A stretch of 64,000 bases of DNA from Klebsiella pneumoniae. Its GTDB lineage: Bacteria > Pseudomonadota > Gammaproteobacteria > Pseudomonadales > Pseudohongiellaceae. This document shows positions 1-8,759 of this stretch, piece after piece. The stretch spans positions 35,913-99,912 of the forward strand of contig CAMDML010000001.1 of assembly GCA_945902215.1 (NCBI GenBank), given 5' to 3'. Made by a program: the position numbers and the translations under genes. The notes beneath the pieces were generated by a model that was given only the letters and a program-made list of their open reading frames with translations, did not search any database and was not told the origin of the DNA. Every line of letters starts with the position of its first letter. Position 1 is the stretch's first letter.

Positions 1-12
1 TGCCATCGGCTC

Positions 13-405
13 TCAGTCTGCGCCGAGCACAACACCTATTTCAGTGCCGTCCGGGGTACGCACAGCGGTAACGTAACCGCCGTCTTCAGCATTACGCATC
101 GGCGCGATGCGAATGGTGATGATATCGCCCAGCGTGAACATGTCCGGCTTCAGGCCTTGGCGCATCATGTTGTTGCGGCTGTGCCCTTCGAACTCGATGT
201 TGCGAGTGCCGCGTGCATCGTCGGTAACTTCCAGAATCAGTTTCATGTGGGGGTTGGCGAAGCGGGCTTCCATGACCTTGCCTTCGACCACAACGGTATT
301 GCGGAAATCAAACTGCGCTGCCGAATGGTGGGCAAACGTCGGGGTGGCTGCCAAAACTGTCAACAGCAAGCCGGCTACTGCACTCATTAATTTTTTCACG
401 GTCAT
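13..405 (-). CDS. DUF6152 family secreted protein
   Basis: A signal peptide (about residues 1-25, ending TPTFA) is followed at once by the His-His-Ser of the DUF6152 family. The conserved NPH motif and the late GDxITxR strand are present. At 130 aa this is a normal full-length member, predicted to be a small periplasmic beta-barrel-like protein; its biochemical role is unknown. It is the last gene of a six-gene minus-strand operon with another DUF6152 gene at the other end. Start: an ATG at 405 sits only 2 nt after AGAGG, whereas an in-frame GTG at 399 has ideal 8-nt spacing and gives a cleaner signal peptide (KKLMSAVAG...), so the true start may be 399. Confidence 0.85.
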   Translation of the reverse strand: MTVKKLMSAVAGLLLTVLAATPTFAHHSAAQFDFRNTVVVEGKVMEARFANPHMKLILEVTDDARGTRNIEFEGHSRNNMMRQGLKPDMFTLGDIITIRIAPMRNAEDGGYVTAVRTPDGTEIGVVLGAD

Positions 406-438
406 TACCTCTCGTGGAGTTACTGAAAAATTTACGGG

Positions 439-1224
439 TTATTCCTGCACCATCTTCAGGCCGGCGGCCTCGTACAGCTCTGTCATCTCGTCGAGCCATT
501 TCGGCTCTGAGCATTCGTAGGTCATCACGTGGTAGTCAGACATTCCCTGCCAGCGCTTGGTAGTGGTAAAGGGTTCTTCCAGCCACAGCGGGTCAGTCAG
601 CGTCATTTCCGCAACGAGGACACGCGAGCCGTCTTCGAGTGGCGGATCCAGATAATAATCTTCGCGCACCGTGGCTTGATTGCTGTGTGGGTAACGTGAA
701 TCCACCTGGGTCTTGAGACGTGTGGTCTCGACGATCAGATGGTCGCCTTCCCAATGCGCTGTGGCGTAACCGTTGCGCTCGGGGAAAAAGCTCTGGGGAT
801 CGCGGATTTCGGCGCCGAGGTAGAAGCGGCGGACTTCGGAATGGGCTTCATAGATGACAAAAAGCTGGTCAGGACGCTGGATAATTTCCATCGGATAGCC
901 GCCCGAGCCCAGCATCGAGCCCGGCATGCCGGAGCCAACGCAGGCATTGCCAGCGCCGTAGTTGGTGCCTTCAGTGACAGAGAGGAATTCGGCTTGCGCT
1001 GCCAGCGCTGCGGCCGTCAGTTTGGGTGCTCCGGGTGGTGGGTTAAAACCACCGGGGGCGCCGTTGCCGCGGAAGGTGGTCCAGGCGCCGCTGAAATCAG
1101 GTTGTTCCTGCGCCTGCGTGGTGGGCGCAGTGCCAAGAGTAGTGGCCAGGACGGCCAGCGCCATGAATACTGTGAGACTGCGTTTGGCTGTGAGACCGCG
1201 GTTAAATGTTGTTGTGATGTGCAC
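439..1224 (-). CDS. Secreted protein of the PDFSGxW / HWEGD family
   Basis: A 261-aa exported protein. After a signal peptide (cleavage near TQAQE) it has QPDFSGAW and, mid-protein, TAHWEGDHLIVETTRLK, motifs shared with the products at 2112-3089, 3112-3906, 10600-11361 and the C-terminal half of 6878-7960. The family has no established function that I know of; it resembles a lipocalin-like beta-sandwich, which is inference. The GTG start at 1224 is chosen because GAGGGG lies 6 nt upstream; an in-frame ATG at 1296 would put 24 hydrophilic residues before the signal peptide. It lies in the operon between enoyl-CoA hydratase and DUF6152. Confidence 0.75.
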   Translation of the reverse strand: MHITTTFNRGLTAKRSLTVFMALAVLATTLGTAPTTQAQEQPDFSGAWTTFRGNGAPGGFNPPPGAPKLTAAALAAQAEFLSVTEGTNYGAGNACVGSGMPGSMLGSGGYPMEIIQRPDQLFVIYEAHSEVRRFYLGAEIRDPQSFFPERNGYATAHWEGDHLIVETTRLKTQVDSRYPHSNQATVREDYYLDPPLEDGSRVLVAEMTLTDPLWLEEPFTTTKRWQGMSDYHVMTYECSEPKWLDEMTELYEAAGLKMVQE

Positions 1225-1302
1225 TGGTATCCCCTCATTCGATAAACCGGTAAATGATATCGGGGCTTGGTCTTTCACGCCATGCCCGTGCTGCATGGAA
1301 TC

Positions 1303-2112
1303 TTAATTGTTGCCCTTGAATTGCGGGGGACGTTTTTCATTGAATGCAGTCATGCCTTCGCTGCGATCCGGTGCGTGGATGCAGCGCTTGTAGAGTTCGA
1401 TTTCGCGCTGGTAACCACCGTGTAAATCGTTTCTCAGCGTCGCGTTGAGAGCCTGTTTTACCTGTCTGACAGCGAGCGCTGACGCGGACTGGATGCTGCT
1501 TGCGACCTCCAGCACGGTGGTGAGCAGGCTGGACTGAGGCACTACTTTATTGAGTAGTCCCCAGGCCAATGCCTCCTCTGCGGAGAATTGTGCACAAGTC
1601 GTGCACAGTTCTTTGGCGCGGGCCAGACCCACCGCGCGTGGCAGCCATTGCGTACCCATTGCACCGGGTATGAAGCCGAGTTTCGGTTCGGGAAACGCGA
1701 AGCGCGCTTCGGGGCAGCCGTAGGCGAAATCGCAATTGAGCACAAGTTCCAGGCCGCCGCCGAAGGCCGCACCATTCACTGCGGCGATCACGGGCGGCGG
1801 GCACTCATGCATCGCCAGCATCATCTGCTCCAGCACGGCGTGCTGTTGCAACCAAAGTTCCGCAGAGATGCCGTGGCGTTCCTTGAGGTCAGCACCGGCG
1901 CAAAAACATTTGAGCCCGGTGCCGGTCAGCACCACTGCACGATACGAGTCAGGGTTTTCCGCCAAGTGTTGCCAGATGTTCAGCAACTCGCGCGTCATTA
2001 TAGTGTCGAGTGCGTTGCTGACTGCGGGACGGTGCAGTTCGATGAGCAGCACACCCTCGTTGACGCGAGACGTGCGCAGGGTTGAATACGCCATGGTGTG
2101 CAACGCAGGCAC
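1303..2112 (-). CDS. Enoyl-CoA hydratase/isomerase family protein (AUH-like)
   Basis: Crotonase-fold protein expected to hydrate a 2-enoyl-CoA in the cytoplasm. The CoA and oxyanion-hole segment GADLKER (73-79), the GGGLELVLNCD segment with Glu122, and FPEPKLGFIPG with Glu142 keep both glutamates of the canonical hydratase pair. GADLKER resembles methylglutaconyl-CoA hydratase (leucine or isoprenoid breakdown), but the exact substrate is not decided by sequence. The usual GTQR is GTQW here. The GTG at 2112 shares one base with the stop of the upstream gene (TAGTG), suggesting translational coupling; an ATG at 2094 is an alternative. It is the only obvious cytoplasmic enzyme in this operon of exported proteins. 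Confidence 0.88.
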   Translation of the reverse strand: MPALHTMAYSTLRTSRVNEGVLLIELHRPAVSNALDTIMTRELLNIWQHLAENPDSYRAVVLTGTGLKCFCAGADLKERHGISAELWLQQHAVLEQMMLAMHECPPPVIAAVNGAAFGGGLELVLNCDFAYGCPEARFAFPEPKLGFIPGAMGTQWLPRAVGLARAKELCTTCAQFSAEEALAWGLLNKVVPQSSLLTTVLEVASSIQSASALAVRQVKQALNATLRNDLHGGYQREIELYKRCIHAPDRSEGMTAFNEKRPPQFKGNN

Positions 2113-3089
2113 TATTCGGCAGCCTGGGCCGCGTCTCGTTCTGCTGCGCGCTGGCCCGACAGGATGTTCGCCATGCCGTAGTTGCCTTCGGTGCAGGCGT
2201 ATTCGAACAAGAGACCGTCGAGAGTGGTCAGTGGATACACTCCGCCCCAGGGTTCGTCCCAGGTCTCGGGGTCCTCGACACGGAAACTGTATTCCACGGT
2301 GTCAGCATCCTGCCGCGTGAGGCGTTCCGTCACGTGCATGTTCTCTGAGCCATTGCGCCACGCGGCATTTGGATGGAAGCCAAGGGTTTCAACCACGAGG
2401 GTGTCGCCTTCCCAGTGGCCAACCGAGGTACCGTTCCATTGCGGCAGGCCATCTTGTGGAGCAGCACCGCCACTGGTGGGGATGATGCGCGGGTCGCCCA
2501 TTTCACCTTGAATGATCACGTAACCGGGACTCTGGAAAATCTGCAGATTACTGTTGTAACCACCGGGCAGAATCGGTGGCAAAGTGCTGGACCACACAAT
2601 GCAGCGTTCGGTGAGTCCGCGCATCTCGGGGCCATCGTATTCATGTCCCAGCCGCACGGCGGCGCGGGCATCACGGCGCGCGATTGCGGTGTCATTCAGT
2701 GGCGGAATGCGCCCATTGGCAGGGAAGGTGATGATCGAGGTGCGCATGTTCTCCGACGTTTTACCTTCGTTTGCGCTTAGTGCATAAGTACCGAAGTCGT
2801 AGTGCACATCTTCAAGGGTGCCAGGTTCTGTTTCGTCGTCCTGATCAACGGTTTCAAGCTGCAGTTGCTGGTATTTCACGGCTTCGTCTGCGGTGAAGAA
2901 TTCTTTTTCGCCGAGTTCGACTGGCCGTTCCAGCGGCGCGAGGGTGAACTCACTAAAGACGCCGGCGATATCCGGTTCGCCCCACGCGGTTTTTGGTTGT
3001 TGGGCATGCGCCGTGAATGATGCAGCGAGCAGCAGCAGGCTCAGCGCAGCATGGGTCTGCAATTTATTGTGTGAAGGTGTGTGTGTCAT
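2112..3089 (-). CDS. Secreted protein of the PDxxGVF / GHWEGDTLVVET family
   Basis: A 325-aa exported protein. The signal peptide ends at SFTAHAQ, followed by WGEPDIAGVFSEF and later SVGHWEGDTLVVETLGFHP, then LTRQDADTVEYSFRVEDPETW near the C-terminus. This is the same unnamed family as the neighbours on both sides. The reading frame stays open upstream to 3605, but ATG 3089 is preceded by GGAGA at proper distance and starts the signal peptide, so the upstream extension (antisense-like, overlapping the next gene) is rejected. The C-terminal tail is Ala/Glu-rich. No catalytic motif is recognised. Confidence 0.78.
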   Translation of the reverse strand: MTHTPSHNKLQTHAALSLLLLAASFTAHAQQPKTAWGEPDIAGVFSEFTLAPLERPVELGEKEFFTADEAVKYQQLQLETVDQDDETEPGTLEDVHYDFGTYALSANEGKTSENMRTSIITFPANGRIPPLNDTAIARRDARAAVRLGHEYDGPEMRGLTERCIVWSSTLPPILPGGYNSNLQIFQSPGYVIIQGEMGDPRIIPTSGGAAPQDGLPQWNGTSVGHWEGDTLVVETLGFHPNAAWRNGSENMHVTERLTRQDADTVEYSFRVEDPETWDEPWGGVYPLTTLDGLLFEYACTEGNYGMANILSGQRAAERDAAQAAE

Positions 3090-3111
3090 GGGCATTCTCC
3101 TCACTCGCTCC

Positions 3112-3906
3112 TCATTCGGCCGCTGGTTTGCGCAGGTGGCCATAGAGTTTTTCTTCGGCGTAGGGTTCACATTTGAATTCGAGCAGACGGTAATTGTCAT
3201 CAACAATGCGATACAGCGGCATGCGCAGCGTCCATGGCTGCGAGTACACGGACGCATCATTGATCGTGGCTTCGTACTCCATGTGGTTCGGACCGAGCAT
3301 GGTGTAGCGTTCGGTGATGCGGGCACCGGCACTCGCATAATTGCCGGCACGGTCCAGCCAGGTTTGGCCATTAAGGCCGCTGACGTCGACAACGAAAGTG
3401 TCCCCCTCCCAGTGTGCGTTCGACCAGCCCAGCCAGCTGTCGAGCGGCGCTTCTTCGGTACGACCCAGCGCGATGCGGCGCAGGCCGGTAGCGTACTGGT
3501 AAACGATGACGACCTCGTTGACGTTCTGGAAAATCTGGAAAGGGTAGGGCATGTACGTGGAGCGCGGCACACCGCCGAGGTAGCACTTGCCTTCGGGGTC
3601 CTCAAGCAGACGGTTGGTGAAATTGCTGTCGCGCTGGGTGAGTGCTTCCGGCAGATACGGAATCTTGCCGCCGTCGACTACGCCGAGGCCTGGTGGCACG
3701 GCAAACTGCGCACCGAGTGCGGACACGACCGGGTATGCGGCCACATGCGGTTCAATATTCCAGTGCGCGGTATTCAGGGATTGCCATACACCACTGAGAT
3801 CAGGGTGACCGTCAGCAGCACGCGGGATTGCGACCAAGGGTTCAGCGCACACCGCGCGTACGACGAGCAGCGTGAGGGGCAATACAGCAGAGAGTATGCG
3901 CTTCAT
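3112..3906 (-). CDS. Secreted protein of the PDLSGVW / HWEGDTFVVD family
   Basis: A 264-aa exported protein with a signal peptide ending near VRAVCAE, then GHPDLSGVWQSLN and, mid-protein, SNAHWEGDTFVVDVSGLNGQ. The C-terminal motif RLLEFKCEPYAEEKLYG resembles the FECxE-type tail common in this family. It is paralogous to the products at 439-1224 and 2112-3089. The ATG at 3906 overlaps the end of the DUF6152 gene by 4 nt (3903-3906), so the pair is translationally coupled. Such pairing with DUF6152 recurs at 10165-11361 and as a fusion at 6878-7960. Function unknown. Confidence 0.8.
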   Translation of the reverse strand: MKRILSAVLPLTLLVVRAVCAEPLVAIPRAADGHPDLSGVWQSLNTAHWNIEPHVAAYPVVSALGAQFAVPPGLGVVDGGKIPYLPEALTQRDSNFTNRLLEDPEGKCYLGGVPRSTYMPYPFQIFQNVNEVVIVYQYATGLRRIALGRTEEAPLDSWLGWSNAHWEGDTFVVDVSGLNGQTWLDRAGNYASAGARITERYTMLGPNHMEYEATINDASVYSQPWTLRMPLYRIVDDNYRLLEFKCEPYAEEKLYGHLRKPAAE

Positions 3907-4325
3907 TGCAGGGGGTCGCCTGGTGCACGCGAGCCATCGAAAAACAGTTCGCGGCCATCAGCAAAAGTGATGTCGCGGCCCACGGCTTTGTTCGAGCCAT
4001 CGCGTGCCTGGTAACCGCTGACGACAAGTTCGGAACCGACAGGAATGGTTGCTTTCGTCACGCCGCGCCGTATCAGCGCATTCGGGCTGCCGCCTTCGAC
4101 CATCCATACGACAGCGGTGCCACTGTCATCTTTGACCTCGACATGAATCCACGAATGCGGATTGATGAGCTCAACCTTGGTCACGGTGCCGTGCAGGGTC
4201 ACCGGTCGGCCGGCGTCGAATTCCATGGAAAAAGCATGATGGGCTAGCACGCCGCTGGTTGTGCCGAATGTGGCAAGCACGAGCATTGCGCAAGAAATAA
4301 GGATACCCAGAGCCGTTGACCGCAT
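3903..4325 (-). CDS. DUF6152 family secreted protein
   Basis: First gene of the six-gene minus-strand operon. The signal peptide (TTSGVLA) is followed by HHAFSMEFD, then the INPHSWIHVEV strand and RRGVTKATIPVGSELVVSGYQARDG, which are the standard landmarks of DUF6152. Length 140 aa, full-length. Start ATG 4325. The opposite-strand PQQ dehydrogenase starts at 4572, so 4326-4571 is a divergent promoter region. No biochemical function is established; genomic pairing with periplasmic PQQ enzymes suggests an envelope accessory role (inference). Confidence 0.85.
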   Translation of the reverse strand: MRSTALGILISCAMLVLATFGTTSGVLAHHAFSMEFDAGRPVTLHGTVTKVELINPHSWIHVEVKDDSGTAVVWMVEGGSPNALIRRGVTKATIPVGSELVVSGYQARDGSNKAVGRDITFADGRELFFDGSRAPGDPLQ

Positions 4326-4571
4326 ACTGCCCCCTTTGCATGTGCGTGAGTTCTGTCCGTAAGTTCCGGTCGTGATCTGCTGTCACTTTGAGTCCGGAAT
4401 GCCAGCTCAGAATGCAGTGGGCGGTGGCGTCTGTCAATGCTGGAAAGGGTGCCTGACAAGTCCGGGCCAGTGGTGCACAATATCAGGTGTACCACGCTTG
4501 CCCATGGCTTGCCAAAAAGTACCTGCCAAATCGCAACGATCCAAAAAACTATTTCCAAAGGGGATAAATCC

Positions 4572-6776
4572 ATGAAACACAGCCGTTTGTTTGCTGCAAC
4601 CGCGCTGGCCTTGGCCGTGTTGTCCGGCTGCCAGCCTGCTGAGCAAGAATCGACCCAAGCCACCGACTCTGCCGCTGCACCCGCCGCCCAAACTGCATCC
4701 ACTGCAGCCAATGTCACTACTGAGCGCCTGCTCAATGCCGACGCCGAGCCAGGCCAATGGATGATGAATGGCGGTACTTATGAAGAAACCCATTACAGCG
4801 CGCTGAATGAGATCTCGCGCGACACCATCGACCGCCTCAGCCTCGGCTGGTTCGCCGACTACGACACCAACCTGTCACAGCAAGGCACACCCCTCTATGT
4901 TGATGGTGTGATCTACGTCTCCACCGCATGGAGCTCGGTCTACGCATACGATGCACGTACCGGCGCGCAGCTCTGGCATTTCGACCCGAAGACACCCAAG
5001 GAAATTGCGATCAAGGTGTGCTGCGGTATCGTCAATCGTGGCATTGCTGCTTATGAAGGCAAAATCTACATCGGCGCACTCGACGGCAACCTGTATGCCA
5101 TCGACGCGGCCACCGGCCAGGAACTCTGGCACAAGCAGACTGTTGACGTGGACAAGCAGTACACCGTTACCAGCGCGCCGCGCATCATCAAAGGCCAGGT
5201 CGTTATCGGCAACTCCGGTAGCGAGTTCGGCGTGCGTGGCTATCTCGGTGCCTACAATGCCACGACCGGGGAAGACCTGTGGCGCGTATACACCGTACCC
5301 GGCAACCCGGAACTTGGTTTTGAAAACCCGACCATGGCTATGGCTGCCAAGACCTGGAGTGGCAACTGGTGGGAACTGGGCGGGGGCGGCACCGTATGGG
5401 ACGCTATCGTGTATGACGAAGTGAACAACCTCATCATGTTCGGCACCGGCAACGGCACTCCGTGGGATCAGCGCGTGCGTGATCCGGAAGGTGGCGACAA
5501 CCTGTTCGTAGCCTCGATTCTCGCAGTGAATGCCGACAGCGGCGAGTACGTCTGGCACTACCAGACTACCCCGGGCGACACGTGGGACTATGATGCGATG
5601 AGCCCGATCATGCTGCTCGATCTCACTTTCGACGGCGTCGAGCGTCGCACCGTGGTACAGCCGAACAAGAACGGCATGATGTATGTGCTTGATGCCGCCA
5701 CGGGTCAGATACTAAAGGGTGATGCGTTCACCGAAGTGAACTGGAACACCGGCATCGACATGGCCACCGGCCGTCCAATTGAAGTGCCGGCTGCCCGTTA
5801 CGATCGCGACAACATCTACAACCTGGCTCCCGGTGTACAGGGTGGTCACGGCTGGCATGCCAATGCCTGGAACCCGGCAACCGGCTTGATCTACATTGCC
5901 GCACAGCGTGCGTACTTCGTCATGCGCACTGCCGAGAACTTCGTTGCCAATCCGCAGGGTACCAACCTTGGTATCGACATGGGCGCAAGCCTCCTCTATT
6001 ACAAGGACAACCCGGATGCACCGCGTGAATTCGTCGGCTACGTGTCGGCGTGGGATCCGGTAGCGGGCAAGGAAGTCTGGCGCAGTGAAGAACTGGGTGG
6101 TCCGACGGGCGGCGTACTGTCCACTGGCGGTGGTCTGGTGTTCTCTGGCGGCGGCAACAACAACAACGTGTTCCGTGCATTCAACACCGAGACTGGCGCG
6201 AAAGTGTGGGAGTTCAACACCCAGACTGGCATGGTTGCCGCGCCGATCACCTATGAACTGGATGGCAAGCAGTACATCGCCGCCAGCGTTGGTATCAATC
6301 AGGCTGGCAACTACTACGCGCCGAACTATTCGCGTTTGCTTGTGTTCACCCTGGATGGCGCTGCAGTGTTGCCAGAACCCGTGAGCTTCACCGCACCACA
6401 GCTGAGCCCGCCGCCGATGACTGCCAGTGCTGAAGTCGTGGCCCATGGTGCTGAGGTCTATAATGCGAACTGCTCGACTTGTCATGGCAACGGTGGTGCG
6501 GCACGTGGCGCCAACTTCCCGAACCTGCTGGTGAGCCCGATGCTGCATTCGCAGGAAGGCTTCGACGCTATCGTACTGGGTGGCGCTCGGCAGCAAAACG
6601 GCATGGTGAGCTTTGCCGACCGCGTTACTGCGGAAGACAGTGCTGCAGTTTTGGCGTATCTGGTTTCGCGCGCCACCGAAGCGCTGGCTGCACAGCAGGC
6701 TCCGCCACCTATCCAGACAGCGCCAGAGCCGGCGGAAGATGTGCATGATGAAACTGAAGCTACCGAAGAAAATTAA
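4572..6776 (+). CDS. PQQ-dependent alcohol dehydrogenase with C-terminal cytochrome c, lipoprotein
   Basis: Quinohemoprotein that should oxidise alcohols in the periplasm and pass electrons through its own heme c. The precursor has a lipobox (LSGC). The eight-bladed propeller begins about residue 45 with repeated Trp-docking blades. Vicinal Cys150-Cys151 (KVCCGIVNRG) form the ring-like disulfide of this family. The active-site segment PGDTWDYDAM gives catalytic Asp339 and an additional Asp341, the DxD pattern known from lanthanide-dependent members. The C-terminal domain has heme motif CSTCH (634-638). Start ATG 4572 is chosen by the AAAGGGG ribosome-binding site and the lipoprotein signal; the frame is open from 4437. 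At 734 aa the length is normal. A terminator hairpin follows. Substrate is not predictable. Confidence 0.93.
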   Translation: MKHSRLFAATALALAVLSGCQPAEQESTQATDSAAAPAAQTASTAANVTTERLLNADAEPGQWMMNGGTYEETHYSALNEISRDTIDRLSLGWFADYDTNLSQQGTPLYVDGVIYVSTAWSSVYAYDARTGAQLWHFDPKTPKEIAIKVCCGIVNRGIAAYEGKIYIGALDGNLYAIDAATGQELWHKQTVDVDKQYTVTSAPRIIKGQVVIGNSGSEFGVRGYLGAYNATTGEDLWRVYTVPGNPELGFENPTMAMAAKTWSGNWWELGGGGTVWDAIVYDEVNNLIMFGTGNGTPWDQRVRDPEGGDNLFVASILAVNADSGEYVWHYQTTPGDTWDYDAMSPIMLLDLTFDGVERRTVVQPNKNGMMYVLDAATGQILKGDAFTEVNWNTGIDMATGRPIEVPAARYDRDNIYNLAPGVQGGHGWHANAWNPATGLIYIAAQRAYFVMRTAENFVANPQGTNLGIDMGASLLYYKDNPDAPREFVGYVSAWDPVAGKEVWRSEELGGPTGGVLSTGGGLVFSGGGNNNNVFRAFNTETGAKVWEFNTQTGMVAAPITYELDGKQYIAASVGINQAGNYYAPNYSRLLVFTLDGAAVLPEPVSFTAPQLSPPPMTASAEVVAHGAEVYNANCSTCHGNGGAARGANFPNLLVSPMLHSQEGFDAIVLGGARQQNGMVSFADRVTAEDSAAVLAYLVSRATEALAAQQAPPPIQTAPEPAEDVHDETEATEEN

Positions 6777-6789
6777 GTAGATGAACAAC

Positions 6790-6837
6790 GGGGTCAGAGT
6801 GGCTTGAACATCTCAAGTTGCCCTGGCCCCTTTTTTT
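6790..6837 (+). terminator. Rho-independent terminator after PQQ dehydrogenase
   Basis: GGGGTCAG (6790-6797) pairs with CTGGCCCC (6823-6830), with a partly paired inner arm (ggcttga / tcaagttgcc), followed directly by seven T residues. The GGGGTCAGAG core is the same as in the hairpin after the second PQQ dehydrogenase (26731) and in the palindrome at 42205. Confidence 0.8.
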
Positions 6838-6877
6838 GCCCCAGATTTATTCAAGTTTCCGCATTGGAGCTCGCGTC

Positions 6878-7960
6878 ATGAAAAAAGCCTTGCTTGCCAC
6901 GCTCGTTGCTGCACTTGCCGTTCCTGCCAGCGCCCACCATTCTGTCACCACCCATTTCGACATGACCCGCAGCATTGAAATCCGCGGCGTAGTCGTTGAT
7001 TTTAAATTGCGCAGCCCGCATGCCTCACTTGTTGTCGATGGCCAAAGCTATATCGACGGCGTACTGCAGGATGAAACCGTGCAGCGCTGGGAGATTGAAT
7101 CTTCCGCCGCGCCGGGCTTGCGCACGATGGGGATTACGCCGGAGACTTTCAAACCCGGCGACGCGATTACTGTTGTTGCGGCTCCCAACCGTCAGCCGGA
7201 CTTCCGCTTCGTCAATTCTTCCAACTTCACCGACAGCAAGGGCACTCGCTACAGCCGCGCCACTGCGGTACGCGCCCAAAATGCAACGGTGGATGCCGTC
7301 TCAGCCCAGCAAGGCCTCGCGCGCATGGCAGGCCGCTGGAACGCCCCCGGCGGTTTTGGCCGCCCCGAGGGTTCGCCGTTGCCGCTGAATGAAACAGGGC
7401 GCGCGGCATGGGAAAGCTATGATGCGAAGTTGTCGCCGGCCAATACTTGCGAGCCGATGAATTTTCCCGACATGTTCAACGCGCCGTATCTGTTTGATGT
7501 CCAGGTGAATGGCAATGAACTCGTGATCCACAACCAGCCCTGGGAAGCAGTACGCACAATTCCCTTGGACAATACCGAAATTACCACTGTGCCTGCCGGC
7601 ATCTTCGGTGTGGTGAAAGGACGTCTGGAAGGGACAACGGTAGTACTGGAAAGTGAACGCTTCCCGCCGTCGCGCTGGGGGCTTGGCAGTGCTACGCAAT
7701 TTCTCGGCAGTGGCGCCGATATGCCTTCGAGTGAACAGAAGAGGCTGATTGAACGTTTTACCTTGAGCGAAGATGGCCTGACGCTGAACTACGACTACAC
7801 GCTCGAAGATTCAACTTACCTCAGTCAGCCCTTCAACGGCCGTCTGCAATTCACCCGCCTGGCGGCCGCTACGCCGATGTATCCCTATGACTGCGTGGTG
7901 GAAGCCGCGTCGATGTTTTCGCGTACTCCGGAAGACGCAGCACTTCAGGTGGGGCAGTGA
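6878..7960 (+). CDS. Fusion of DUF6152 domain with PDLSGVW-partner domain, secreted
   Basis: A 360-aa exported protein. Residues 1-19 form a signal peptide, then His20-His21-Ser and a complete DUF6152 domain to about residue 135 (RSPHASLVV, ETFKPGDAITVVAAPNR). From about 150 on comes a second domain matching the secreted family encoded at 439-3906 and 10600-11361: GLARMAGRWNAPGG replaces PDLSGVW, VVKGRLEGTTVVLESERFPP replaces the HWEGDTLVVET strand, and it ends with a cysteine-bearing tail (YPYDCVVEAA). ATG 6878 has GGAG 8 nt upstream. The stop overlaps the next GTG by 4 nt. The fusion implies that the two families act together. Confidence 0.82.
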   Translation: MKKALLATLVAALAVPASAHHSVTTHFDMTRSIEIRGVVVDFKLRSPHASLVVDGQSYIDGVLQDETVQRWEIESSAAPGLRTMGITPETFKPGDAITVVAAPNRQPDFRFVNSSNFTDSKGTRYSRATAVRAQNATVDAVSAQQGLARMAGRWNAPGGFGRPEGSPLPLNETGRAAWESYDAKLSPANTCEPMNFPDMFNAPYLFDVQVNGNELVIHNQPWEAVRTIPLDNTEITTVPAGIFGVVKGRLEGTTVVLESERFPPSRWGLGSATQFLGSGADMPSSEQKRLIERFTLSEDGLTLNYDYTLEDSTYLSQPFNGRLQFTRLAAATPMYPYDCVVEAASMFSRTPEDAALQVGQ

Positions 7961-8709
7961 GCAGAAAAACGGCCATTGTCACCGGCGCCAGCAGCGGTAT
8001 CGGCAGAGCTTGCGCCATCGGTTTGCTGAGGGCGGGCTGGCAGACGGTGTTTGTCAGTCGTCATGCCGAGGCGCTTGCAGCCGCGATACGGGACGCAGGC
8101 GAAGTGAATGCCGAGGCGCTGGCGCTGACCTGCGATATCAGCAATGCGGAACAGGTAGAGGAACTGTTTGCCAAGGTCATGGCTGCGTTCGGCCGCATCG
8201 ACCTGCTGTTCAACAACGCGGGTATCAGCGGGCCGCGCGGCACGGTGGATGAAATATCGGTGACGGAATGGGAGCGCACTGTTGCGGTCAACATCAACGG
8301 CAGCTTCCTGTGCGCACGCGCGGCGTTTGCTGCGATGAAGCAACAACAACCGCAGGGTGGGCGCATCATCAATAACGGGTCCATTGCAGCCCACACACCA
8401 CGCCCGCACACCTCACCCTACGCCGTCACCAAACACGCCATCATGGGTCTTACCAAATGTCTCGCGCTAGATGGGCGTCCGTTCAATATCGCCTGCGGCC
8501 AAATCGACATAGGCAACGTGCGCACCGAGATGACCGTGCCGATGGCACAGGGAATGTTGCAGGCGAACGGCGCGCAAATGAAGGAGCCGGTGTTCGAGCT
8601 GGCTCATGTGGTGGATGCTGTGCTCTACATGGCGAATTTGCCGCCGGACGCGAACGTTCAGTTCATGACCGTCATGGCAACGAAAATGCCGTATATCGGC
8701 AGGGGTTGA
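7957..8709 (+). CDS. SDR family NAD(P)-dependent oxidoreductase
   Basis: Classical short-chain dehydrogenase of 250 aa, cytoplasmic. Cofactor motif TGASSGIG (9-16), NNAG (86-89), catalytic Ser142 and Tyr155-x3-Lys159 (SPYAVTKHA) are all present. Arg near the end of the second strand (VSRHAEAL) hints at NADP preference, which is inference. GTG start at 7957 overlaps the upstream stop (GTGA), so it is translated with the DUF6152 fusion gene. Substrate unknown; next to an alcohol dehydrogenase it could process the aldehyde or ketone produced there. Confidence 0.92.
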   Translation: MSRKTAIVTGASSGIGRACAIGLLRAGWQTVFVSRHAEALAAAIRDAGEVNAEALALTCDISNAEQVEELFAKVMAAFGRIDLLFNNAGISGPRGTVDEISVTEWERTVAVNINGSFLCARAAFAAMKQQQPQGGRIINNGSIAAHTPRPHTSPYAVTKHAIMGLTKCLALDGRPFNIACGQIDIGNVRTEMTVPMAQGMLQANGAQMKEPVFELAHVVDAVLYMANLPPDANVQFMTVMATKMPYIGRG

Positions 8710-8723
8710 GGGCGGGATTGGAT

Positions 8724-8750
8724 CCGGGACAGTCGGGTGGACTGCCCCGG
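8724..8750. terminator. Hairpin between convergent genes
   Basis: CCGGGACAGTC (8724-8734) and GACTGCCCCGG (8740-8750) form an 11-bp stem with one mismatch and a 5-nt loop between the convergent SDR and amidohydrolase genes. No T tract follows on either strand, so terminator function is only plausible. Confidence 0.4.
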
Positions 8751-8759
8751 GCTCACCCA

